64,000 bases of DNA from Paenibacillus abyssi (GTDB lineage Bacteria; Bacillota; Bacilli; Paenibacillales; Paenibacillaceae), in contig NZ_BMGR01000003.1 of assembly GCF_014640295.1 (NCBI RefSeq), positions 62,001-126,000 on the forward strand, in the 5' to 3' direction. Positions within the stretch are counted from its first letter, which is position 1. Each line of letters begins with the position of its first letter. Position numbers and translations under genes: made by a program. Under the pieces are notes generated by a model, which was not told the DNA's origin, ran no database searches, and saw only the letters and a program-made list of their open reading frames with translations. Positions 15,576 to 24,954 of this stretch are shown here, in pieces.

Positions 15576-16760
15576 TCATTGGGCGTTGGCTATTTCTTTG
15601 GCTGCGCCGCAAAACCGGCGGAGCGCTTCTTCGACGACAGCGCGCGGACAAGCCAGGTTAATTCTTAAGAATCCTGCGCCCTCTGCGCCGTATACGGATC
15701 CTTCGTTAAATGCGACTCTGGCGCCCTTGTACATCAGTTCTTTCAATCCTTGAATGTCTTTTCCTAACCCCCGACAGTCAACCCACAGCAGATAAGTGCC
15801 TTCCGGAACCATCGGGGTAACTTCAGGCAGGTGCTCGGCCAAATAAGAAAGGGCATAGTCTACGTTGCCCTGTAAATATTGAAGCATCTCATCGAGCCAT
15901 TGTCCGCCCTCGGTGTAGGCCGCTGTAATGGCCTCATTGTTAAAAAAGTGCATCATATGCAGGCTGAGCGCTTTGAGCCGGTAATCGAAACGCCGTTTCA
16001 GCTCCGAATTAGGAATCACGACAAATGAAGATTGAAGCCCCGGCAGGTTGAACGTTTTCGTCGGAGCCAGGCAGGTGATCGTGCGCTGAGCCAAAGTTTC
16101 CGAAATGGAAGCGATCGGGACATGTTTATAACCGGGCAAAGCCAGATCGGCATGAATCTCGTCGGACACGATGATGACATCATAGCGTTCGCACAGTTCT
16201 CCCAGCTGCTGCAGCACTTCAGGCTCCCATACGCGCCCTCCCGGATTGTGCGGGCTGCAGAGAAGAATCAGTCTGGCGCCGTCCTTCATCAGCGATTCAA
16301 GATGTTCGAAATCCATCTCGTAACGGCCGCTTTTCAATAGAAGAGGATTGTTAGCGACGCGGCGGCCATTCATCTTGATGACGTCATAGAATGGATAATA
16401 AACGGGCGATTGCAGAATAACCGCGCCCTCAGGTTCACTGAACAGCTCTACGCACAAGCTAAGCGAAGTTACGACACCCGGAACGTCAGTCAAACAGGAA
16501 GGAGAAAGCTCCCATCCATGGCGCTTGCGGTACCATTCGATGATGGCATCCACATATTTTTCCGAGCGGAAGGTGTAGCCATACACGCCTTGTTCTGCGC
16601 GCTTGATTAAGGCTTCCTTAATCGCCGGAGGGCTTGGAAAATCCATGTCCGCCACCCACAGCGGCAATATATCCGGGTCGCCGAACAGCTTCTCGGATTG
16701 ATCCCATTTATAGGAATGCGTGTTACGCCGATTTGGAACTTGATCAAAATTAAACCCCAT
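15576..16760 (-). CDS. MalY/PatB-type PLP-dependent aminotransferase or C-S lyase
   Basis: 394 residues of fold-type I PLP enzyme. Features are the N-terminal LPLWVADMDFPSPPAI block typical of MalY/PatB, LCSPHNPGGRVW, VSDEIHADL (Asp binding PLP), and the PLP lysine in APTKTFNLPG. Members cleave cystathionine and related C-S bonds; some also transaminate. AAGGAGG precedes the ATG. It is a single-gene unit between its own promoter region and the terminator at 15542. C-S lyase versus aminotransferase activity cannot be settled from sequence alone. Confidence 0.9.
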   Translation of the reverse strand: MGFNFDQVPNRRNTHSYKWDQSEKLFGDPDILPLWVADMDFPSPPAIKEALIKRAEQGVYGYTFRSEKYVDAIIEWYRKRHGWELSPSCLTDVPGVVTSLSLCVELFSEPEGAVILQSPVYYPFYDVIKMNGRRVANNPLLLKSGRYEMDFEHLESLMKDGARLILLCSPHNPGGRVWEPEVLQQLGELCERYDVIIVSDEIHADLALPGYKHVPIASISETLAQRTITCLAPTKTFNLPGLQSSFVVIPNSELKRRFDYRLKALSLHMMHFFNNEAITAAYTEGGQWLDEMLQYLQGNVDYALSYLAEHLPEVTPMVPEGTYLLWVDCRGLGKDIQGLKELMYKGARVAFNEGSVYGAEGAGFLRINLACPRAVVEEALRRFCGAAKEIANAQ

Positions 16761-16986
16761 GATTTTCCTCCTTCAGAATCCTCTGTGTCTTATCGTCTGA
16801 AGACATTATATCATGTGAGCGGTGAAAATGTAGGCCGGGCCTTCCTTATTGCTGTGACAATTCATAACCAGGCAGCAAAACAAAGCCTAATAGCTGTAAA
16901 TATAGTCTTGTGTAGCATCACATCTTCTATTTTTTAATCATAGGTTACATAAACCATGATTGTTAGCATTGAAGGCGGGATGTGCT

Positions 16987-17838
16987 GTGAGTAAAAAAAG
17001 CAAGCCGACCATTACGATGAGTGCTTTGGGAACACGAGGGTTTGGCCGCTTTGGCAATCAAGTTTTTCAATACGGCTTCTTGCGGATCTATGCTTCCAGT
17101 TTTAACTTGAGGGTAGAAACGCCTCCATGGATCGGCCAATATTTGTTTGGTCACAAGGATCCGCCGATTACGCATCATTTTTCGGTTATAAAAGATAGCC
17201 AAATTAAAAAAATAAAAACGAAAACGCTGCTCGGGAGTAAAAAACCGCCTTTTGTGAACGTAGACCTCCAAGGGCAGTTTATTATGCATACCCGAAGCTA
17301 CGCTCCCTACAAAAAGATGTTCCGGTCATTATTCAAACCCATTCCGGAAATACACGCAATCGTGAGCAAAGGGATGAGCGAGCTTCGAAAAAACGGGAAA
17401 ACCATTATTGGCATTCATGTGAGAAGAGGGGATTTTTTAAAATATAAAGACCATCCGCGCAATTACGCCGTTCCAACCAGCTGGTATATCGATTGGCTGA
17501 ATTCAATATGGCCGATGCTCGATAGCCCGGTGTTGTTTATTGCCAGTGACGATCTGGAAAATGTTTTATCCGATTTCAAGCGTTTTTTGCCTGTTACCTC
17601 TGCCGATTTCATCAAACAATTTCCTGCCGAACCTAAATATGATCGCTTGGATCCCTCCTTCTACCCCGATTATTACTTCTTGACCCAATGCGACCGGCTT
17701 GCGATTTCCAACAGTACGTTTTCCTTCACAGCCGGCTTATTAAATGAACGATGCAAATTGTTCGTGAGGCCCCACAAAAGTAAAACGCTGGTGCCTTATG
17801 ATCCTTGGAATAGCAGCAGACGATTGGATTTACTGTGA
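16987..17838 (+). CDS. GT11-family glycosyltransferase (alpha-1,2-fucosyltransferase type)
   Basis: 283 residues from GTG 16987 behind GGCGGGA. Family GT11 hallmarks are FGRFGNQVFQYGFLR at the start, the GDP-fucose-binding HVRRGDF block (IIGIHVRRGDFLKY), LFIASDD, and near the end LAISNSTFSFTAGLL. GT11 enzymes transfer fucose from GDP-fucose, usually to O-2 of galactose. The donor is made by gmd and fcl a few genes away, which supports the call. No membrane segment, so it is cytoplasmic. The acceptor glycan (surface polysaccharide, glycoprotein or spore glycan) is unknown. Confidence 0.85.
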   Translation: MSKKSKPTITMSALGTRGFGRFGNQVFQYGFLRIYASSFNLRVETPPWIGQYLFGHKDPPITHHFSVIKDSQIKKIKTKTLLGSKKPPFVNVDLQGQFIMHTRSYAPYKKMFRSLFKPIPEIHAIVSKGMSELRKNGKTIIGIHVRRGDFLKYKDHPRNYAVPTSWYIDWLNSIWPMLDSPVLFIASDDLENVLSDFKRFLPVTSADFIKQFPAEPKYDRLDPSFYPDYYFLTQCDRLAISNSTFSFTAGLLNERCKLFVRPHKSKTLVPYDPWNSSRRLDLL

Positions 17839-17857
17839 TGTGAAGAAGGTGGAGGAA

Positions 17858-18622
17858 ATGGTATTCATGGTCAGTTACGCAACAGCCCGGTTTTATAAAT
17901 CCCAGAAGAAGCTGCGGCGGTCCGCTCTTCAATACGGAGTGGATCAGGTAATTCCTATCAGGGATAAAGATCTGGCAAGCACTTCATTTTATGAGAAGAA
18001 CAAAAAAATACTGCAGCAGCCGCGCGGCGGCGGGTATTGGCTGTGGAAGCCGTATATTATTTTTAAAGCCATGTCCAAGGCGAAGGAAAATGACATGATC
18101 ATTTATTCCGATTCCGGGATGGAAGTCATCCGGCCATTAGATCCGCTAATCGATATTTGCAAGCGCCAGGGCGGCATCATGCTGTTCAGGGCACATAATC
18201 TGCTTAATAAAGCATGGACGAAAAGAGACTGCTTCGCCTTGATGAAATGCGATTCCGAAGACTATTGGAATGCGGAGCAGCTAATGGGTTCTTTTTGCCT
18301 ATTTATGAATAACCAGAAAAACAAAGCGTTTGTAAAGGAGTGGCTGACTTACTGCCTCGATGAACGCATTCTGACTGACATTGCGAATCAATGCGGATTA
18401 AACAATTTTCCGGAATTCAAGGATCATCGCCACGATCAATCCGTATTGTCGCTGTTAGCAGTCAAACACAAGATCGAGGTCTATCGAGCTCCTTGTCAGC
18501 ATGGGGACCGTTACAAAATACAAAAATTCCGCCATGCCGGTGAATGCTCTTCTTATGCCGCCAAGCCCTATAAGAACTCCCCGTACGGTACATTGCTGAA
18601 TCATCATCGGAAAAAGGATTAA
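17858..18622 (+). CDS. Unrecognised glycosyltransferase-like protein
   Basis: 254 residues from ATG 17858 (AAGGTGGAGG upstream; ATG 17867 is an alternative). Visible landmarks are RGGGYWLWKPYIIFKAM near residue 60, then MIIYSDSGMEV, which has the look of a GT-A metal/nucleotide segment, and HRHDQSVLSLLA near the end, like the late His/Asp region of sugar transferases. It starts 19 bases after the fucosyltransferase and precedes gmd, so it probably acts on the same glycan. The fold is judged by eye; no specific family or sugar is claimed. Confidence 0.6.
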   Translation: MVFMVSYATARFYKSQKKLRRSALQYGVDQVIPIRDKDLASTSFYEKNKKILQQPRGGGYWLWKPYIIFKAMSKAKENDMIIYSDSGMEVIRPLDPLIDICKRQGGIMLFRAHNLLNKAWTKRDCFALMKCDSEDYWNAEQLMGSFCLFMNNQKNKAFVKEWLTYCLDERILTDIANQCGLNNFPEFKDHRHDQSVLSLLAVKHKIEVYRAPCQHGDRYKIQKFRHAGECSSYAAKPYKNSPYGTLLNHHRKKD

Positions 18623-18652
18623 GCAAATTTGGTTTCATGGCAGGAGGTTACC

Positions 18653-19732
18653 ATGAGTAAAGTTGCATTAATAACTGGAATTACCGGACAAGACGGAGCC
18701 TATCTGGCCGAATTTTTACTGAACAAAGGATATACGGTGCATGGCTTGAAACGCAGAAGCTCTCTATTTAATACGGAACGGATCGATCACTTATATGAGG
18801 ATCCTCATGAGCTGAACGGCCGTTTTTTTCTGCATTACGGGGATATGAACGATGCTGCCAACCTGATCCGGGTGATAGATAAGGTCCGCCCGGATGAGAT
18901 CTATAATTTGGCGGCAATGAGCCATGTGCATATCAGCTTTGAAATGCCTGAATATACAGCTAATGTGGACGGACTTGGGACGCTTAGAATATTGGAAGGC
19001 ATCAGGATTCTCGGCCTGATCGAGAGAACGAAAGTTTACCAAGCTTCTACATCCGAGCTGTACGGTCTGGTTCAGGAGTCGCCGCAAACGGAGAACACTC
19101 CTTTTTATCCGCGGAGCCCGTATGCAGTGGCTAAGCTTTATGCCTATTGGATTACGGTCAATTATCGCGAGGCCTACGGCATGTTTGCATGCAACGGCAT
19201 TTTGTTTAACCATGAAAGCCCCATTCGCGGCGAGACGTTTGTCACCCGGAAAATTACGCGCGCAGTATCTAGAATCGCTTTAGGGATGCAGGACAAACTG
19301 TATTTGGGCAATTTGAACACGAAGCGGGATTGGGGGCATGCCGGCGACTATGTGGAAGCGATGTGGCTCATCCTCCAACAGGCAGAGCCGGAAGATTTCG
19401 TGATTGCGACAGGAATCTCTACAGAGGTCAGAGAGTTTGTCCGATTGGCGTTTGCGCATGTAGGCATGGAATTGGCCTTTAACGGAGAGGGAGAAGAAGA
19501 GAGAGGATATGTGAAGGCCTGCCATCATCCGGATTATCAGTTGGAGATCGGCAGGGAGGTTGTCGCCGTGGACCGCAGATATTTTCGTCCCTCAGAAGTC
19601 GATTTCTTACTTGGCAACCCGCAGAAGGCCAAGCAGAAGCTGGGCTGGAGCCCGAAATATGATCTGCAAGGGCTGGTAAAGGAAATGATGGAAAGCGATC
19701 TTATCATTGTTTCAGGTTTTTCGGTCGGATGA
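18653..19732 (+). CDS. gmd: GDP-mannose 4,6-dehydratase
   Basis: 359 residues from ATG 18653 with AGGAGG just upstream. It carries the Gmd signature [19 protein letters not shown], the catalytic Tyr-x3-Lys in [35 protein letters not shown] and the [19 protein letters not shown] substrate block. It converts GDP-D-mannose to GDP-4-dehydro-6-deoxy-D-mannose, the first step to GDP-L-fucose (or GDP-rhamnose). Its 3' end overlaps the convergent fcl gene by 21 bases. The C-terminus is complete. Confidence 0.96.
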   Translation: MSKVALITGITGQDGAYLAEFLLNKGYTVHGLKRRSSLFNTERIDHLYEDPHELNGRFFLHYGDMNDAANLIRVIDKVRPDEIYNLAAMSHVHISFEMPEYTANVDGLGTLRILEGIRILGLIERTKVYQASTSELYGLVQESPQTENTPFYPRSPYAVAKLYAYWITVNYREAYGMFACNGILFNHESPIRGETFVTRKITRAVSRIALGMQDKLYLGNLNTKRDWGHAGDYVEAMWLILQQAEPEDFVIATGISTEVREFVRLAFAHVGMELAFNGEGEEERGYVKACHHPDYQLEIGREVVAVDRRYFRPSEVDFLLGNPQKAKQKLGWSPKYDLQGLVKEMMESDLIIVSGFSVG

Positions 19733-20662
19733 CGTGCTCCTGTTTCGTTTGTACCATGCAATAGTCTTCTGTAAGCCTTCCTCCAAAGTGGTCCTTGATT
19801 CAAATCCGAATAATAACTTTGATTTGGATACATCCAAGCAGCGGCGCGGCTGTCCGTCAGGTTTACTAGGATCCCATACGATCTTGCCGGTGAAGCCAAC
19901 CTGCCCGGCAATGGTCTCCGCTAACGCGCGAATGGAAATCTCCACTCCTGTTCCAATATTTACCGGATCCCCGCCGTCATATTTTTCTGCAGCCAGCGCA
20001 ATGGCCTCCGCCGCATCCTCCACGAATAGAAATTCCCTTGTCGCTTTGCCCGAGCCCCAGGCATGGATTTCGTCCCGGTTCTGCTCTTTTGCCTCCAAAC
20101 ATTTCCGGATCAGCGCAGGGATGACGTGTGAGCTTTCCAGATCGAAATTATCCCGCGGTCCGTACAGGTTAACCGGGAGCAGGTAAATCGAATTAAGGCC
20201 GTATTGTTCACGGTAGGCCTGGGACTGGACAAGCAACATTTTCTTGGCGAGTCCGTAAGGGGCGTTGGTTTCTTCCGGATAGCCGTCCCATAACGCTTCC
20301 TCTTTTAAAGGCAGTACTCCATGCTTAGGGTAGGAACAGATCGTTCCGCAGATGACGACCTTCTCCACATGCGCTAAACGTGCGGCTTCCAACAGATGGA
20401 TCCCCATTGCTGCATTGTCATAGAAAAAGGCGCCCGGATTTTTCAGGTTGGCTTCGATGCCGCCTACGGATGCGGCAAGATGAATGATAATGTCAGGTTT
20501 CGCCGTCTTTACCAGCGGGAAGGCAACGGATGGATCGCGAAGATCGTAGACGTGACTGCGCGGGACGATAAGCTCAGCGCATCTTCTTTTCCTGCATTGC
20601 TCCACAACATGGGAACCAAGGAAGCCCGAACCTCCCGTGACCATGATTCTTTTTCCTTTCAT
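19712..20662 (-). CDS. fcl: GDP-L-fucose synthase (GDP-4-keto-6-deoxymannose epimerase/reductase)
   Basis: 316 residues from ATG 20662 with a GGGGG ribosome site 8 bases upstream; the longer frame to 20752 has no such site. It has the NAD(P) motif [13 protein letters not shown], the active-site [15 protein letters not shown] stretch and the Tyr-x3-Lys in [23 protein letters not shown] and LFVEDAAEA follow. It makes GDP-L-fucose from the Gmd product and so supplies the GT11 enzyme. It is transcribed towards gmd and the two reading frames overlap by 21 bases, leaving no room for a terminator between them. Confidence 0.94.
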   Translation of the reverse strand: MKGKRIMVTGGSGFLGSHVVEQCRKRRCAELIVPRSHVYDLRDPSVAFPLVKTAKPDIIIHLAASVGGIEANLKNPGAFFYDNAAMGIHLLEAARLAHVEKVVICGTICSYPKHGVLPLKEEALWDGYPEETNAPYGLAKKMLLVQSQAYREQYGLNSIYLLPVNLYGPRDNFDLESSHVIPALIRKCLEAKEQNRDEIHAWGSGKATREFLFVEDAAEAIALAAEKYDGGDPVNIGTGVEISIRALAETIAGQVGFTGKIVWDPSKPDGQPRRCLDVSKSKLLFGFESRTTLEEGLQKTIAWYKRNRSTSSDRKT

Positions 20663-21104
20663 GCACTCAACCCCCATTCCTACCTTACTTAGTATGCGGG
20701 GTTGCGCGCTTAGGTGTGCACCATTTGAACATTTTGAGCAAAACACATCCAACAGTTCTAAAAAAGTGTTGATTGTATCCTATTATGTAAGATATATGTT
20801 ATATTATTACTGATATTCATTAGGACACTCGGAGAATGTGTCAATTAAATTTACATATACGGAAGAAAAAGCGCAGTTTTATGAAGATATTAGTTTACAA
20901 ATTGGAAATTCCACTTTATATTAAATAGTATAACTAACAAATGATATAATCTCGTTTTTACAAATGTTCAATCCGAAAAAGAAGTTAGACAAATTTGTTC
21001 AAGGGGGTGCCTGGGGGCGGGGGTTATTCATTCACTCGGTCGGTTGGGCTTGCAGGAACGGTGCTTAGTGCAGATAAAAATACGGTTACAGGGAGCAGAT
21101 ACCT
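20663..21104 (+). promoter_or_regulatory. Leader region of the nucleoside transporter: promoter and operator-like repeats
   Basis: No gene is visible. An extended -10, TGATATAAT, lies at 20942-20950. Just downstream are ACAAATGTTCAA (20960-20971) and GACAAATTTGTTCAA (20988-21002), the latter holding the palindrome ACAAATTTGT. A palindrome plus direct repeat of this kind recalls the Bacillus DeoR operator as I remember it. Three runs of five Gs lie at 21003-21023. I looked for a purine riboswitch here and did not find one. Confidence 0.5.
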
Positions 21105-22262
21105 ATGAGAAAAAGCTGGTTTACATTGGCGGTTCTGATTATGACGGTAACATTGATCGTCGGCTGCGGCAGCAACAACGGCAACAATGCAGGCACGAAT
21201 ACAGGATCGAATACAAATGCAAATACGAATGCCGGAGCGAATGAAGGCGCTAATGAGGGAAGTGCCGAGGCACCAATCTTTAAAGTCGGCATGGTAACGG
21301 ATGCGGGAACGATTGATGATAAATCGTTCAACCAGGGCACATGGGAAGGTGTTGTGCAGGCAACGGAAGAGTTCGGGATCGAGCATAAATATTTAAAACC
21401 GGCCGGAACGACTGAGGCTGATTATATGAAAGAGATCGGCAATCTTTACGATGCAGGCTTTAAATTGATCATCGCGCCTGGCTTCAAGTTTGAAACGGCG
21501 ATTTTCCAAGCCCAAGACAAATACCCGGATGCGAAATTCGTCATTCTTGACGGCGCTCCTCATGCCGGCGATTTTGCCCCGGTCGTGAAGGAAAACACAG
21601 TATCGATCTTCTTTGCGGAGCATGAGTCCGGTTTCCTTGCAGGAGTCGCAACTGCGCTTCAATTGAAAGAAGGCGAAGCGGGCTTTATCGGCGGCATGGA
21701 GATTCCAGCTGTACAAAAGTTCAACTGGGGCTTCCAGCAAGGCCTTAAATACGCGAATGAAAATTTAAGCACGAACATTACGATTAAACCGGAAAATGTG
21801 ATCTACCAAGGCAGCTTTGATAACGTTGCGGCAGGCAGCCAGCTTGCAGCTCAAATGTATGACAGCGGAGTGGATGTCGTGTTTGCAGCGGCAGGCGGCG
21901 TAGGAGTGGGTGCGATTACCGAAGCGAAAAACCGCGCAACAAAGGGTGAGAATGTATGGATCGTCGGCGTAGACGTCGACCAGTATGCGGACGGCGTCTA
22001 TGATGGCGAAAAATCGATCATCCTCACCTCCGCAATGAAGAAGATCGATCAGGCCGCGTATGATATGGTTAAAGCGGAGAAGGACGGCGCATTCCCGGGC
22101 GGAGAGACGCTGACGCTTGATTCCAAGAACAACGGCGTAGGCATTCCGGAAGAAAATCCGAATCTGAGTGCGGAAACAGTTGCTGCAGTCGGCGAGATTT
22201 TCACGAAGATTCAATCCGGTGAAATTGCGGTGGCCGCTGTACAAGGAGATTTAATCAAGTAA
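21105..22262 (+). CDS. BMP-family nucleoside-binding lipoprotein
   Basis: 385 residues with a lipoprotein signal (positively charged start, hydrophobic core, lipobox IVGCGSNN with the lipidated Cys near 23). A low-complexity Asn/Gly/Ala/Thr linker follows to about residue 52. The BMP domain begins KVGMVTDAGTIDDKSFNQG, the family's nucleoside-contacting motif, and ends FPGGETLTLDSKNNGVG. It delivers purine or other nucleosides to the ABC importer encoded next (NupN/PnrA/BmpA type). A terminator between this gene and the ATPase gene would give more binding protein than transporter. Confidence 0.93.
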   Translation: MRKSWFTLAVLIMTVTLIVGCGSNNGNNAGTNTGSNTNANTNAGANEGANEGSAEAPIFKVGMVTDAGTIDDKSFNQGTWEGVVQATEEFGIEHKYLKPAGTTEADYMKEIGNLYDAGFKLIIAPGFKFETAIFQAQDKYPDAKFVILDGAPHAGDFAPVVKENTVSIFFAEHESGFLAGVATALQLKEGEAGFIGGMEIPAVQKFNWGFQQGLKYANENLSTNITIKPENVIYQGSFDNVAAGSQLAAQMYDSGVDVVFAAAGGVGVGAITEAKNRATKGENVWIVGVDVDQYADGVYDGEKSIILTSAMKKIDQAAYDMVKAEKDGAFPGGETLTLDSKNNGVGIPEENPNLSAETVAAVGEIFTKIQSGEIAVAAVQGDLIK

Positions 22263-22297
22263 TCGAATCATGTCATTATTAACGTTTAGAAACGATA

Positions 22298-22323
22298 AGA
22301 GACGGGGCCTTCCGTCTCTTTTT
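22298..22323 (+). terminator. Intrinsic terminator/attenuator between lipoprotein and ATPase genes
   Basis: AGAGACGG (22298-22305) pairs with CCGTCTCT (22312-22319) around GGCCTT, followed by a T run. Located inside an otherwise continuous operon, it probably allows partial read-through. Confidence 0.85.
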
Positions 22324-22360
22324 GGTACCAATGATCATCTTGCCAAAGGAGCCGTATTCG

Positions 22361-23884
22361 ATGGATTATGTAGTGGAAATGCTCAACATTCGAAAAGAAT
22401 TTCCGGGGGTTGTGGCCAACGATGATATTACGCTTCGGTTGAAAAAGGGAGAAATTCATGCGCTGCTCGGTGAGAACGGGGCCGGCAAATCAACGCTTAT
22501 GAGTATATTGTTCGGCATGTATCAGGCGGATCGCGGCACGATAAAGGTACACGGCAAAGAAACCCGGATTTCCAACCCGAATGTTGCGGGCAAGCTGGGA
22601 ATTGGAATGGTCCATCAGCATTTTAAGCTGGTTGCGAATTTTACGGTTACCGAGAACATCATGCTTGGTAACGAAATCCGGAAAGGCCTCGTGCTTGATA
22701 TCAAAACGGCCGCCAGAAGAATCACCGAACTCTCCAAGCGTTACGGATTGAATGTGGATCCCCATGCCAAAATCGAAGATATTTCCGTCGGGATGCAGCA
22801 AAGGGTGGAAATTCTTAAGATGCTCTACCGTAATGCGGAAGTGTTAATATTTGACGAGCCTACAGCCGTACTGACGCCTCAGGAGATCGAGGAGCTGGGG
22901 AAGATTATGAAAAGTCTAATCGCTGAGGGCAAGTCCATTATTCTTATTACGCACAAGCTCAAGGAAATTAAAGCCGTCGCCGATAGATGTACGGTGATTC
23001 GCCGGGGGAAGACAATCGGAACGGTCGAGGTCGCGACGACAAGCGAGCAGACGATGGCCGAAATGATGGTAGGCCGAAATGTATCGTTTCAGGTGAGCAA
23101 GAAGCCAAGCAGCCTGGGCGAAGTTGTGTTGAAATTAGAAAACGTTTCCGTTAAAAACAGCAAAAAAGTACTGGGCCTGAAGCAGTTTTCTCTCGAGGTG
23201 CGTGCCGGTGAAATTGTCGGGATCGCCGGGGTTGAGGGGAACGGCCAGACGGAATTGGTAGAAGGCATAACGGGGCTGAGAAAAATTGAAGAAGGCGCCA
23301 TCTATATGGAAGGGCGGAATGTGGCCGGCCTGAGCATCCGGGACAGGATCCGAAGCGGGATCGGACATATACCGGAGGACCGGCAGAGGCGGGGGTTAGT
23401 GCTCGATTATACGCTGGAAGAAAATATGGTTCTGGAAATTTATAAACGTCCTCCTTTCTCCAAAGGCGGCATTTTGAACAAGCGGTCGATTCGGCAATAT
23501 ACGAACGGGATTCTTCAAAGCTTTGATGTGCGATCCGGACAAGGAGCGTTATCGATCACCAGATCCTTATCCGGCGGTAACCAGCAGAAGGCAATCATCG
23601 GCCGTGAGATTGAGCTTAATCCTACCTTGCTTATCGCAGTGCAGCCTACCCGCGGTCTTGACGTAGGTTCAATCGAATATATTCATAAGCGGTTAATCGA
23701 GCATCGGGATAAAGGGAAAGCGGTCCTGCTGATCTCTCTGGAGCTGGATGAAATTCTAGGGGTATCGGATCGAATTGCCGTTTTGAATAACGGGGAACTC
23801 GTAGGTGTTGTCAATGCTGCGGATACGTCGGAAAATGAGATCGGTTTGATGATGGCCGGCTTAGAAAGAGGTGAAGGCGAATGA
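22361..23884 (+). CDS. Nucleoside ABC transporter ATPase (two ABC domains)
   Basis: 507 residues from ATG 22361 (AAAGGAG 9 bases upstream; the TTG at 22322 lies in the terminator). There are two ABC cassettes: Walker A GENGAGKST near 45, signature ISVGMQQRVEI and Walker B LIFDEPTAVL in the first. The second has a degenerate A loop (GVEGNGQTEL), signature LSGGNQQKAI and LLIAVQPTRGLD. This asymmetric pattern is that of NupO, RbsA and MglA. It energises uptake by the two permeases downstream, whose first gene overlaps this stop (ATGA). Confidence 0.95.
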   Translation: MDYVVEMLNIRKEFPGVVANDDITLRLKKGEIHALLGENGAGKSTLMSILFGMYQADRGTIKVHGKETRISNPNVAGKLGIGMVHQHFKLVANFTVTENIMLGNEIRKGLVLDIKTAARRITELSKRYGLNVDPHAKIEDISVGMQQRVEILKMLYRNAEVLIFDEPTAVLTPQEIEELGKIMKSLIAEGKSIILITHKLKEIKAVADRCTVIRRGKTIGTVEVATTSEQTMAEMMVGRNVSFQVSKKPSSLGEVVLKLENVSVKNSKKVLGLKQFSLEVRAGEIVGIAGVEGNGQTELVEGITGLRKIEEGAIYMEGRNVAGLSIRDRIRSGIGHIPEDRQRRGLVLDYTLEENMVLEIYKRPPFSKGGILNKRSIRQYTNGILQSFDVRSGQGALSITRSLSGGNQQKAIIGREIELNPTLLIAVQPTRGLDVGSIEYIHKRLIEHRDKGKAVLLISLELDEILGVSDRIAVLNNGELVGVVNAADTSENEIGLMMAGLERGEGE

Positions 23885-24951
23885 GAAATATGGTCATATC
23901 CTTGCTCGCCGTTGTCTTTGGGCTGTTAGCTGGCGCATTGTTGATGGTGGTCACCGGCCATAATCCGATGGAGGGTTATAAGTACCTGTTCGAAGGCGGA
24001 TTGAAAAATCCGGAACGGATCGGAAATACGTTGGCTACAGGAACGCCGCTCATATTTACCGGATTGGCGGTAGCTTTTGCTTTTAGAACGGGATTATTCA
24101 ATATTGGCGCTGCAGGACAAATGCTGTTCGGCGGCTTTTGCGCAACAGCTGTTGGACTTAACCTGGATGCTGCCAGGCCGATTCTGCTGCTCGCTATGGC
24201 GATAGCGGGATTTGCGGGCGGCGCGCTGTGGGCGTTCATTCCCGGTCTGCTGAAAGCGAAATTCAATGTGCATGAAGTTGTCTCGACAATCATGATGAAC
24301 TGGATCGCTTACTGGACGATTTATTATGCGGTCCCGGCTTATTTAAAAGGCGAGTATCTGGAGACGGAATCCAGGGCGCTGCCGCCTGCCGCTTCGCTAA
24401 GGGAGGCATTTCTATCCGAGTGGTTTGGCGGCTCGTATGTGAATCTGGGGTTATTTTTGGCCGTGATCGTCGTCATTATCATCGCCTTTATTATCAATAA
24501 AACAACGGTCGGATACGAGCTGAAAGCCGTAGGGTTCAACCGCTATGCCGCGGAATATGCCGGAATCGCAGTGAACCGCAGTATTATCCTTTCGATGGTC
24601 ATATCCGGCGGGCTTGCAGGACTTGGCGGCGTGGCCCAATATGCGGGGAATGCGTCAAATATTCAAATCGGCAGCCTTCCTTCCCAAGGATTTGATGGTA
24701 TTGCCGTAGCGCTGCTGGGCGCTAATTCGCCTGTGGGCGTATTATTGGCTGCCATATTTTTCGGCCTGTTATATTCGGGCAGAGGATTTATGAACGCGAT
24801 GACCGATATTCCTCCCGAAATTGCGGATTCGATCATCGCGATCATCATCTATTTCGCGGCGACGAGCATTTTGATGGAACGGTTCGCAAGATGGTTCATG
24901 AAACGCAGATTATCGGCCCGGCTGGATGCCGATGGAAGGAAGGGGGAGTAG
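23881..24951 (+). CDS. Nucleoside ABC transporter permease 1
   Basis: 356 residues with about nine to ten membrane segments, of the BPD_transp_2 (branched-chain amino acid/ribose/nucleoside) class. It has FRTGLFNIGAAGQMLFGG, the family motif near residue 60, and GVAQYAGNASNIQIGSLPSQGFDGIAVALLG (residues split here only for naming) in the second half. The start overlaps the ATPase stop by four bases, showing translational coupling. NupP-like in position and sequence plan. Confidence 0.93.
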   Translation: MRNMVISLLAVVFGLLAGALLMVVTGHNPMEGYKYLFEGGLKNPERIGNTLATGTPLIFTGLAVAFAFRTGLFNIGAAGQMLFGGFCATAVGLNLDAARPILLLAMAIAGFAGGALWAFIPGLLKAKFNVHEVVSTIMMNWIAYWTIYYAVPAYLKGEYLETESRALPPAASLREAFLSEWFGGSYVNLGLFLAVIVVIIIAFIINKTTVGYELKAVGFNRYAAEYAGIAVNRSIILSMVISGGLAGLGGVAQYAGNASNIQIGSLPSQGFDGIAVALLGANSPVGVLLAAIFFGLLYSGRGFMNAMTDIPPEIADSIIAIIIYFAATSILMERFARWFMKRRLSARLDADGRKGE

Positions 24952-24954
24952 CGG

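Noticed and set aside
20951-21104. Possible purine riboswitch in the nucleoside importer leader
   Set aside because: The conserved junction sequences and paired loops of purine or 2'-deoxyguanosine riboswitches are not visible.
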